The position numbers were made by a program, and so were the translations under genes. Below are positions 56,677-64,000 of a stretch of 64,000 nucleotides of DNA, piece after piece (within the stretch, counting starts at the first letter, position 1; each line of letters begins with the position of its first letter). Under the pieces are notes generated by a model that did no database searches, was not told the DNA's origin, and was given only the letters and a program-made list of their open reading frames with translations. Source of the stretch: Vogesella aquatica (GTDB taxonomy: Bacteria; Pseudomonadota; Gammaproteobacteria; Burkholderiales; Chromobacteriaceae); contig NZ_JAQQLF010000002.1 in the NCBI RefSeq assembly GCF_028548455.1, positions 124,001-188,000 on the forward strand. Reading direction: 5' to 3'.

Positions 56677-57513
56677 ATGCTGCCCAAACGTTTGCAGGCC
56701 ACCGACCTGGCCTATTACCTGTTGCTGCCCTTGGTGCTGGCGTTTTCGCTGTACCCGTTTGCCTACGCCATCGCCAGCTCGTTCAAGCAGGGCAGTGCGC
56801 TGTTTTCCAGCGATTTCTGGCCCAAAAGCTGGAGTGCGGCCAACTACGTGGCGGTGTTCGCCGAGCAGCCCTTCGGCCAGAACCTGCTGAACTCGGTGCT
56901 GGTAGCGGGCGGCGTGGTGCTGCTGTCGCTCACCGTGTCGCTGCTGGCGGCCTACGCGCTGGGGCGGGTGCAGTTCCGTGGCCGTGGCGTGCTGATGATG
57001 ACCATCCTCGGCGTATCGATGTTTCCGCAGGTGGCCATCCTGTCCGGCCTGTTCGAGCTGATCTCCTGGCTGGGCCTGTACGACAGCCTGTGGGCGCTGG
57101 TGCTGTCCGACCTGATCTTCACGCTGCCGTTTACCGTGTGGGTGCTGGTGACCTTCATGCGCGAGCTGCCGCGCGAGCTGGAAGAGGCGGCGCTGATGGA
57201 CGGCGCCGGCGTGCTGACGGTGATTTTCCGCATCTTCCTGCCGCTGCTGTGGCCGGCGGTGGCGGCCACCTCGCTGCTGGCTTTCATCGCGGCGTGGAAC
57301 GAGTTTCTGTTTGCGCTCACCTTCACGCTGTCCGGCGAGCAGCGCACGGTGCCGGTGGCCATCGCGCTGATCAGCGGCGCCAGTAGCTACGAGCTGCCAT
57401 GGGGCAACATCATGGCCGCCTCGGTGATTGTCACTGTGCCGCTGATCGTGCTGGTGCTGATATTCCAGCGCCAGATCGTGTCGGGCCTGACCGCCGGTGC
57501 GGTAAAAGGCTGA
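56677..57513 (+). CDS. ABC sugar permease 2 (MalG/ThuG type)
   Basis: 278 residues, six helices. The EAA loop is [32 protein letters not shown]. It ends in TAGAVKG, the typical C-terminus of MalG-like permeases. It pairs with the preceding permease to form the membrane channel. The one-base gap to the upstream gene implies coupled translation. Confidence 0.93.
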   Translation: MLPKRLQATDLAYYLLLPLVLAFSLYPFAYAIASSFKQGSALFSSDFWPKSWSAANYVAVFAEQPFGQNLLNSVLVAGGVVLLSLTVSLLAAYALGRVQFRGRGVLMMTILGVSMFPQVAILSGLFELISWLGLYDSLWALVLSDLIFTLPFTVWVLVTFMRELPRELEEAALMDGAGVLTVIFRIFLPLLWPAVAATSLLAFIAAWNEFLFALTFTLSGEQRTVPVAIALISGASSYELPWGNIMAASVIVTVPLIVLVLIFQRQIVSGLTAGAVKG

Positions 57514-57584
57514 GGTAATGTCGCTATAAAACGCCTGTGTATTTCCAGGGAAAAATACTGCCTGATCGCCGGCATGAAATAGTC

Positions 57585-57603
57585 TGCTGCCATATAGGCA
57601 GCA
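57585..57603. repeat. Hairpin between permease and glucosidase genes
   Basis: TGCTGCC-ATATA-GGCAGCA, a perfect seven-base stem in the 156-base gap. It may set the relative expression of the upstream transport genes and the downstream enzyme. No T-run follows. Confidence 0.5.
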
Positions 57604-57669
57604 CAGGATGTAAAGCCTGATGGCACAGCCGTTTTTATTTCGTGATTTTCGTGGCCAAGGAATAAAAGA

Positions 57670-59286
57670 ATGCAAAAGAATCAACACTGGTGGCAAAACA
57701 CCGTGATTTACCAGATTTACCCGCGCAGTTACCAGGACAGTAATGGCGATGGTATCGGTGATTTGCCGGGTATTACCCGCCGCCTGCCGCATATTGCGCA
57801 ACTGGGCGCCGAGGCGATCTGGATTTCCCCGTTTTTTACTTCGCCGATGGCCGATTTCGGTTACGACGTTTCCGATTATTGCAACGTGGACCCGATGTTC
57901 GGCACGCTGGACGATTTTAGCGCCCTGGTTGGCCGCGCCCACGAACTGGGGCTGAAAGTACTGATCGACCTGGTGCTGAGCCATACATCGGACCAGCACC
58001 CGTGGTTTGCCGAAAGCCGCGCCAGCCGCGACAACGCCCGCGCCGACTGGTACGTGTGGGCCGACCCGCGCGCCGATGGCACACCGCCGAACAACTGGCT
58101 GAGCATCTTTGGCGGCAGCGCCTGGCAGTGGGACGCCCGCCGCGGCCAGTACTACCTGCACAACTTCCTCACCAGCCAGCCGGACCTCAACTTCCACCAG
58201 CAGGCGGTGCAGGACGCGGTGCTGGACGTGGCGCGCTTCTGGCTGCAGCTGGGGGTAGACGGCTTCCGGCTGGATACCGTCAACTTCTACACCCACGACG
58301 CGCAGCTGCGCGACAACCCGCCACAGCCGGCCGGCAGCTACGCTGGCGGCGTGCCGCGCAGCAACCCGTATGCCTTCCAGCGCCACCTGTACGACAAGAC
58401 GCAGCCGGAAAACCTGGCTTTCATCCGCCGTCTGCGCCAGCTGTGCGACGCATTCGGCGCCATTACCGTGGGCGAGATCGGCGACGATTTGCAGTACCAG
58501 ACGCTGCGCGACTACACCGCCGGCGACGAGCTGCTGCACATGGCCTATGTGTTCACGCTGCTCACCGACGAGTGCCACCCGCGCTACCTGCACCGCGTGC
58601 TGCAGGAGTACGTAGCCGAAGCGGGTAACGCCACAGTGTGCTGGGCACTGTCCAACCACGACAACATCCGCGTGGTCAGCCGCTGGGCGGCACTGGGCGG
58701 CAGCGAGGCGGCGCGCGCCCGTGTGTTTGCCATGCTGCTGCTGGCGCTGCCGGGGCCGGTGTGCCTGTACCAGGGCGAGGAGCTGGGCTGGCCGGAAGCC
58801 GAGATCAGCTACGAGCAGCTGCAAGACCCGTACGCCAAGGTGTTGTGGCCCGAGTTCAAGGGCCGTGACGGCTGCCGCACGCCAATGGCGTGGGATAGCA
58901 GCGCCGACGGCGGCTTCGGCAGCACGCAGCCGTGGCTGCCGCTGTGGCCGGCGCACCGTAGCGCCGCCGTAGCCCAACAGGCAGGCCAGGCTGATAGCAC
59001 GCTGGCGTTCTGGCAGCTGCTGCTGGCCTGGCGCCGTGCACAGCCCGCGTTGCATGGCGGTGACTTTGTGCTGGGCGCGGCCGACGACAGCCTGCTGCGC
59101 TTTGGTCGTCGCGCGGATGGCCAGCAGCTGCAGTGCGTGTTCAACCTGGGGAGTACCGCGGCCAACTTGCCGCTACCGGCTGGTGCCAGCGTGCTGCTGC
59201 ACAGCGATGGTAGCCAGGCCGCCGGAAACGTTATCGAACTGGCGCCGATGTCGGCTGCCTTCATCCAGCTGGCCGTGGAGGGCTGA
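57670..59286 (+). CDS. Alpha-glucosidase, glycoside hydrolase family 13
   Basis: 538 residues. (beta/alpha)8 enzyme with the four GH13 regions: region I DLVLSHTSDQHPWF, region II GVDGFRLDTVNF (nucleophile Asp202), region III ITVGEIGD (acid/base Glu269), region IV LSNHDNIR (Asp331). No signal peptide, so it acts on sugars imported by the ABC system. Members closest in layout are AglA-type enzymes cutting sucrose, maltose, trehalulose and similar disaccharides; the fructokinase downstream favours a glucosyl-fructose substrate. It lies between the permeases and the ATPase gene. Confidence 0.94.
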   Translation: MQKNQHWWQNTVIYQIYPRSYQDSNGDGIGDLPGITRRLPHIAQLGAEAIWISPFFTSPMADFGYDVSDYCNVDPMFGTLDDFSALVGRAHELGLKVLIDLVLSHTSDQHPWFAESRASRDNARADWYVWADPRADGTPPNNWLSIFGGSAWQWDARRGQYYLHNFLTSQPDLNFHQQAVQDAVLDVARFWLQLGVDGFRLDTVNFYTHDAQLRDNPPQPAGSYAGGVPRSNPYAFQRHLYDKTQPENLAFIRRLRQLCDAFGAITVGEIGDDLQYQTLRDYTAGDELLHMAYVFTLLTDECHPRYLHRVLQEYVAEAGNATVCWALSNHDNIRVVSRWAALGGSEAARARVFAMLLLALPGPVCLYQGEELGWPEAEISYEQLQDPYAKVLWPEFKGRDGCRTPMAWDSSADGGFGSTQPWLPLWPAHRSAAVAQQAGQADSTLAFWQLLLAWRRAQPALHGGDFVLGAADDSLLRFGRRADGQQLQCVFNLGSTAANLPLPAGASVLLHSDGSQAAGNVIELAPMSAAFIQLAVEG

Positions 59287-59288
59287 TC

Positions 59289-60410
59289 ATGAGCGAAATC
59301 CGACTGCAGGGCATGCATAAGCGCTTTGGTGGCAACCCCATCCTGGCGGATATCAACCTTACCATCGCGCCGGGCGAGTTCTGCGTGTTCATCGGCCCGT
59401 CCGGCTGCGGCAAATCCACGCTGCTGCGGCTGATTGCCGGCCTGGACGACGCCAGCGGCGGCGAGCTGTACATCGATGGCCGCTGCGTGAACGACGTGCC
59501 GCCGGCGCAGCGCGACGTAGCGATGGTGTTCCAGAGCTACGCGCTGTACCCGCACATGACGGTGTACGACAACATGGCCTTCGGCCTGCGCCACCTGAAG
59601 CTGGGCAAGGCCGAGGTGGAGCGCCGCGTGCGCAGCGCCGCCGAGTCGCTGCACCTTACTGCACTGCTGGACCGCAAGCCGGGCGCGCTGTCCGGCGGCC
59701 AACGCCAGCGCGTGGCGATTGGCCGCGCCATTGTGCGCCAGCCCAAGGTGTTTCTGTTTGACGAGCCGCTGTCCAACCTGGACGCCTCGCTGCGCGTGAA
59801 AACGCGGGTGGAGATCGCCCGCCTGCACCGCGAGCTGGGCCGCGCCAGCATGGTGTACGTGACGCACGACCAGGTAGAAGCGATGACGCTGGCCGACAAG
59901 ATCGTGCTGCTCAAACCGCTGGCCGGGCAGGAGGGCGTGCCCAGTATTGCGCAGGTGGGCCACCCGCTGGCGTTGTACCACCACCCGAAAAACCGCTTTG
60001 TGGCCGGTTTTATGGGCTCGCCGGGCATGAACTTTTTCCCGGCCGAGGTCAGCATGGCGCGCAGTGACGGCCTGCAGTGCCAGGCCGGTACTGCCACGCT
60101 GCTGGCGGCGGTGAACGCCGCCGGCCAGCTGGCGGGTAGTACGGTGACGCTGGGCGTACGCCCTGAGCACGTGCAGGTAGGCGAGGGTAGCCTGCTTGGC
60201 CGCATCAGCCATCTGGAACACCTGGGCGAGCACAGCTATGCCTACCTGGAAACCGACCTGTCGCCGGCACCGCTGGTGGTGAAGCTGGTTGGTGGCGGCG
60301 CAGCCATTGGTGACGGCCTGCGCTTTGCGCTGCCGGCCGAACGTGTGCACGTGTTCGACGCCGCCGACGAGGCGCTGCCCAGGTTGGCCGCCAGCCAGGC
60401 TGCTGCATGA
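59289..60410 (+). CDS. Sugar ABC transporter ATPase (MalK/UgpC type)
   Basis: 373 residues, two bases after the glucosidase stop. Walker A GPSGCGKST with Lys42, Q-loop VFQSYALYPHMTVYDN, signature LSGGQRQRVAIGRAIVR, Walker B VFLFDEPLSNLD, switch His in YVTHDQVEAMTLADK. The C-terminal 130 residues form the OB-like regulatory domain typical of MalK/UgpC. It energises the two permeases above. Ends at a terminator. A GGTTGGCCGC copy lies near its end (60382). Confidence 0.95.
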   Translation: MSEIRLQGMHKRFGGNPILADINLTIAPGEFCVFIGPSGCGKSTLLRLIAGLDDASGGELYIDGRCVNDVPPAQRDVAMVFQSYALYPHMTVYDNMAFGLRHLKLGKAEVERRVRSAAESLHLTALLDRKPGALSGGQRQRVAIGRAIVRQPKVFLFDEPLSNLDASLRVKTRVEIARLHRELGRASMVYVTHDQVEAMTLADKIVLLKPLAGQEGVPSIAQVGHPLALYHHPKNRFVAGFMGSPGMNFFPAEVSMARSDGLQCQAGTATLLAAVNAAGQLAGSTVTLGVRPEHVQVGEGSLLGRISHLEHLGEHSYAYLETDLSPAPLVVKLVGGGAAIGDGLRFALPAERVHVFDAADEALPRLAASQAAA

Positions 60411-60431
60411 GTGGCGCCATGCGGGCTTGAG

Positions 60432-60460
60432 TAAAGGCACCGCAAGGTGCCTTTATTTAT
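60432..60460 (+). terminator. Terminator after the sugar ABC ATPase
   Basis: Perfect ten-base stem TAAAGGCACC / GGTGCCTTTA with loop GCAA, then TTTATTT. Confidence 0.88.
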
Positions 60461-60641
60461 TTGTGCTGTATTTCAAATGTTAATGCTGTATTTTGTTTGT
60501 GATTAATATTTTGTTGCTGATAACCAATTAATGGCAGTAAATGGCAGATTTTGTTTTGTAATTTATTGGCTACATGTCTGGCGCCGTTTTAAATAAGCAA
60601 CACCGGCAAGCGCTGGAAAATAAACACAAACGGAGACAAGC

Positions 60642-61607
60642 ATGAACCAGAAACACATTGCCCTGCTGATCGCCAGCACCCTGATGGCCGGCCACGCCTT
60701 TGCCCTGGACGGCGATATCAAATTTACCGGCAAGGCCGAAGTCGGCATGGCATCCAAAAAAGAAAACGGCATTAGCAACCGTGCGGTGGAAGACGGTGGT
60801 TCCGAATTGAATGTGGTGGGCAGTGCCGATATTGGCAATGGCCTGAAAGCGCTGCTGCAGGTAAATACCGATATCAAACTGGATAATAATAAAGGCACCG
60901 ATCATTTTGCCAATGGCGATACCTTTGTCGGCCTGCAGGGTGATTTTGGTACCGTAAAAGTAGGCCGTGGCATTAATGCCTATGGTGATGGCTACTTCAA
61001 GGCCAACCTGTACGCCTACGACGTGGGCCCGGACCGTGGCGATATTGCCAGTGGCGGTGGCAGCAGCCGCGGTGCTTTCAAGTACGAAGCGCCAAACCTG
61101 AATGGCCTGGCGCTGTCGTTCAGCTACTCGCCGGGTGAGGACAAGACCACCACGCAGCCGCGCGCCACCGACGCCTGGGCCGCCAGTGGCACCTACGAGC
61201 AAGGCATGTTTGGTACCCGCCTGTCGTTTGGCCAGCAAAAAGTGGCTGCCGGCGGCACGCTGAAGGACACGCTGCTGGCTTTCAAGCTGGTGCCCGCGGC
61301 CGGCTTGACGCTGGCGACCGAGTTCAACAACTCCAAGAATGTCAGCGGCCCCACGCAGAAGAGTGTGGGCGTGTACGCCGAATACAAGCCGCAGCGCTTT
61401 GGCGTGCGGGCCGGCTATATCAATACCAAGGATTACGGCTATGTGAACAATGGCAAGCACAAGGTCAGCCTGCTGGGTGCCGACTACGATCTGTCCGGCA
61501 AGGACAGCCGTTTCCAGACCAGCTTGTTTGCCGAGTACAAGTCGGACAAGAAGAACAACGGCAAGCGTGACAGTTACCTGTTTGGCGGGGTGCACATCGG
61601 CTTCTGA
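60642..61607 (+). CDS. Outer-membrane porin, general (Gram-negative type)
   Basis: 321 residues. Signal peptide MNQKHIALLIASTLMAGHAFA, then a beta-barrel of alternating strands ending in Phe (GGVHIGF), as required for BAM insertion. The GDTFVGLQGDFGTVKVGRG motif is typical of betaproteobacterial general porins (Porin_4). It sits in an AT-rich promoter region of its own, between the sugar ABC operon and a fructokinase gene. It probably lets the same sugars cross the outer membrane. Confidence 0.92.
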   Translation: MNQKHIALLIASTLMAGHAFALDGDIKFTGKAEVGMASKKENGISNRAVEDGGSELNVVGSADIGNGLKALLQVNTDIKLDNNKGTDHFANGDTFVGLQGDFGTVKVGRGINAYGDGYFKANLYAYDVGPDRGDIASGGGSSRGAFKYEAPNLNGLALSFSYSPGEDKTTTQPRATDAWAASGTYEQGMFGTRLSFGQQKVAAGGTLKDTLLAFKLVPAAGLTLATEFNNSKNVSGPTQKSVGVYAEYKPQRFGVRAGYINTKDYGYVNNGKHKVSLLGADYDLSGKDSRFQTSLFAEYKSDKKNNGKRDSYLFGGVHIGF

Positions 61608-61656
61608 TGCCGCTGTGTGTGGCAGCGCAAGCTGCCGGTTCCGGATGAGGTCTTGG

Positions 61657-61682
61657 CCTGCCGCGTTGCGGCAGGTTTTTTT
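61657..61682 (+). terminator. Terminator after the porin gene
   Basis: Stem CCTGCCGC / GCGGCAGG with loop GTT and T7. A second hairpin, GGCAGC-GCAA-GCTGCC (61621-61636), precedes it and closes with a stable GCAA tetraloop. Confidence 0.92.
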
Positions 61683-61697
61683 CATGCAGGAGACGCA

Positions 61698-62633
61698 ATG
61701 ACACAGCCTTTACCGGCCTTGCTCTGTTTTGGCGAGGCCTTGACCGACATGATCACCCAGCCCGACGGACGCTGGCTGTCGCGCCCCGGCGGTGCACCGT
61801 GGAATGTGGCGCGCATCCTGGCTGGCTGGGGCTTGCCGGCGGCGTTTGCCGGCGCCATCAGCCGCGACTGTTTTGGCGATGCCTTGCTGGCGGCCAGCCG
61901 CGACGCCGGGCTGGACCGGCGCTATCTGCAGCAGGTGGCTGCCTCGCCGCTATTGGCCATGGTGTACAGCACGCAGCCGCCGAAATATTTCTTTGTCGGC
62001 GACTGCAGCGCCGATTTGCATTTCGATGCGGCCAACTTGCCGCAAGGTTGGCCGCAGGCGGCGCGCTGGGCGCTGTTTGGCGGCATCAGCCTGGCGCGGC
62101 CGCCACTGGCTGGCCACCTGTTGGCACAGGCCAGGCTACTGAAGGCGGCGGGCGTGCGTATCGCCTACGACCCGAACTTCCGCGTGGCGATGGACGCCGG
62201 CTACGACGACATGCTGCGCCAGATGGTGGCACTGGCGGATGTGGTGAAAGTATCGGACGAAGACCTGGCCGGCCTGTTCCGCCACGACGATCAGGCTGCC
62301 GCGCTGGCGACCTTGCGGCAATGGAACCCGCAGGCCTGGGTGCTGTACACCCGTGGCGCGGCTGGCGCGCAGTTGTACGTGGGTGATACTGCCTGGCAGC
62401 TGGCACCGCCTGCGGTAGCGGTGGTGGATACGGTAGGGGCGGGCGACGCCAGCATGGCCGGCTTGCTGGCCAGCCTGTGGCAAGCACCGCAGGCGATGCC
62501 GGCACAGCATCTGGCGGCGGCGGTGGCCAGCGGCAGCGCCGCCTGTGGCATGGCGGGGGCGTCGATTCCCTTGCGTAGTGCGGTAGATGCCTTATGTCAG
62601 CAAGAGCTGCCGCACGTGACGGTGATGGCGTGA
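61698..62633 (+). CDS. Fructokinase, PfkB family
   Basis: 311 residues from ATG 61698 with CAGGAG upstream. The N-terminal LCFGEALTDMI and PGGAPWNVARILAGWG and the C-terminal DTVGAGDASMAGLL (anion hole and catalytic Asp) define the PfkB fructokinase group; the usual Phe after GAGDA is Ser here. It phosphorylates fructose to fructose 6-phosphate. Its position behind the glucosidase and porin suggests that the imported disaccharide releases fructose. It contains an inverted pair of the GCGGCCAAC motif (62028-62055). 2-keto-3-deoxygluconate kinase is an alternative. Confidence 0.88.
   Translation: MTQPLPALLCFGEALTDMITQPDGRWLSRPGGAPWNVARILAGWGLPAAFAGAISRDCFGDALLAASRDAGLDRRYLQQVAASPLLAMVYSTQPPKYFFVGDCSADLHFDAANLPQGWPQAARWALFGGISLARPPLAGHLLAQARLLKAAGVRIAYDPNFRVAMDAGYDDMLRQMVALADVVKVSDEDLAGLFRHDDQAAALATLRQWNPQAWVLYTRGAAGAQLYVGDTAWQLAPPAVAVVDTVGAGDASMAGLLASLWQAPQAMPAQHLAAAVASGSAACGMAGASIPLRSAVDALCQQELPHVTVMA
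62028..62055. repeat. Inverted pair of GCGGCCAAC motifs inside the fructokinase gene
   Basis: GCGGCCAACTT (62028-62038) and AAGGTTGGCCGC (62044-62055). The coded peptide is AANLPQGWPQ. Confidence 0.85.
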
Positions 62634-62689
62634 TGCAGTAGTAAGCGCTGCCGTTTGCCCAGGCCGGCAATTGATGCGCCGAAAAGCAC

Positions 62690-62711
62690 AAGGCCGCCTG
62701 TGGGCGGCCTT
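62690..62711. terminator. Bidirectional hairpin between fructokinase and mscL
   Basis: Perfect stem AAGGCCGCC / GGCGGCCTT with a TGTG loop between convergent genes. The T-tracts are weak on both sides. Confidence 0.7.
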
Positions 62712-62737
62712 GCTGTTGCCAGTGGCGCTGCTGGCGC

Positions 62738-63202
62738 TTAGTCCAGCTGCGAGGTGCAGCACGGGCAGCGCGTGGCTTTCACCGGGATGCTGGACAGGCA
62801 GTAGCGGCATTCCTTGGTGGTGACCTCGGCCGGGGCATCGGCCACTTTTTCTTCGCGCTTCAGGCGGTTGATGACCTTTACCAGCATGAAGATGGCGAAG
62901 GCCACGATGGTGAAGCTGACCAGGGCATTGATGAACAGGCCGATATTCAGGGTCACGGCACCGGCTTCCTTGGCGGCAGCAACAGACGCGTACGGGGCGG
63001 CCGCCTTGGCGCCTTCCTTCAGCACGACAAACAGGTTGGCGAAGTCGACATTACCTACCAGCAAGCCGATGGGCGGCATGATCACGTCGTCTACCAGCGA
63101 CTTGACGATAGCGCCGAAGGCACCACCGATCACCACACCGACCGCCAGGTCGATCACGTTGCCGCGCATGGCAAATTCGCGGAATTCTTTCAGTACGGAC
63201 AT
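62738..63202 (-). CDS. mscL: Large-conductance mechanosensitive channel with zinc-ribbon tail
   Basis: 154 residues. [48 protein letters not shown] is the conserved start and pore helix; the second helix is about 88-110. It protects against hypo-osmotic shock. Instead of the usual amphipathic C-terminal helix bundle alone, the tail ends in [24 protein letters not shown], with cysteine pairs at 132/135 and 146/149 that look like a zinc ribbon. Convergent with the fructokinase. Confidence 0.96.
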   Translation of the reverse strand: MSVLKEFREFAMRGNVIDLAVGVVIGGAFGAIVKSLVDDVIMPPIGLLVGNVDFANLFVVLKEGAKAAAPYASVAAAKEAGAVTLNIGLFINALVSFTIVAFAIFMLVKVINRLKREEKVADAPAEVTTKECRYCLSSIPVKATRCPCCTSQLD

Positions 63203-63369
63203 GTGTGCCCCCCTTTTGATTTTGTAATGAAGATTAACAAGCCGGATAAGTATCGAACGAAAATCGGAAAAACTGAAGCTTGGTACTTGATTTGATTATG
63301 TAGCATGCAAATGCAGCTGTGACTGTTTAGATTTAGCTTAACAACGGCGCGTCAGCACAGTCAGAAATG

Positions 63370-63392
63370 AAAAACCCCGGCAGGGCCGGGGT
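63370..63392 (-). terminator. Terminator of the lactate permease gene
   Basis: Stem ACCCCGGC / GCCGGGGT with loop AGG; on the minus strand it is followed by TTTTTCATTTC. Confidence 0.9.
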
Positions 63393-63420
63393 CTCTGAGG
63401 CGATGTGCACCTTGTGCGGA

Positions 63421-64000
<580 letters not shown>

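Overview
The window is about 62-63% GC and almost fully coding. It looks like chromosome from a Gram-negative betaproteobacterium of the order Neisseriales, most likely a Chromobacteriaceae genus such as Vogesella, Aquitalea or Chromobacterium. The clues are the minor-pilin operon order (a pilHIJK-X layout with no PilY1 gene inside), the separate glyQ and glyS genes, the ssb / MFS / uvrA neighbourhood, and the general protein style. The genus is inferred; no rRNA is present to settle it. I see no prophage, IS element, integrase or CRISPR array.

Layout. 0-12.6 kb is signalling: a PAS-GGDEF-EAL protein cut by the window edge, an RhlE-like helicase, an alpha/beta hydrolase, a 2OG-Fe(II) oxygenase, a response-regulator diguanylate cyclase, and a 2321-residue protein joining Ser/Thr kinase, ATPase, GAF, PAS, histidine kinase, two receivers and HPt. 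13-28 kb is housekeeping: glyQ, a small secreted or membrane protein, glyS; gmhB, an acyltransferase and a YgjP-like metalloprotein; gloA; a Na+/H+ antiporter-like permease; mpl; ssb; a YajR-type MFS transporter; uvrA. 27.8-28.4 kb is a structured noncoding stretch. 28.4-34.6 kb holds a LysE exporter and a rhodanese / DUF2892 / RND / adaptor operon facing a second rhodanese. 34.6-41.7 kb holds a coiled-coil membrane protein, rdgC, two tandem tRNA-Pro genes, a periplasmic binding protein, gltX, and a RhtB exporter divergent from a MocR regulator. 41.9-44.6 kb is the minor-pilin operon, followed by a ProQ-like gene. 45-51 kb holds a macrodomain protein, cysK, a lipoprotein, a YchJ-like protein, ohrR-gpx, dcd and bfr. 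50.9-62.6 kb is a two-component system followed by an alpha-glucoside uptake and breakdown locus (binding protein, two permeases, GH13 enzyme, ATPase, porin, fructokinase). The window ends with mscL and a partial L-lactate permease.

The most striking signal is not a gene. The 10-mer GGTTGGCCGC (reverse GCGGCCAACC) occurs 33 times by my count, against less than one expected. Fourteen copies extend to the 12-mer AAGGTTGGCCGC. Copies lie on both strands, in several reading frames, and in intergenic DNA, including a back-to-back pair that forms a terminator stem at 34543-34570. This is how DNA uptake sequences behave in Neisseria, but the sequence is unrelated to the GCCGTCTGAA family. With the minor-pilin operon in the same window, a different DNA-uptake dialect is a reasonable hypothesis. 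Other points of interest are a family of small palindromes with compensatory changes at 28.0-28.2 kb, a probable OhrR operator, repeats at the MocR promoter, a bacterioferritin lacking the haem-ligand methionine, and an MscL with a zinc-ribbon tail.
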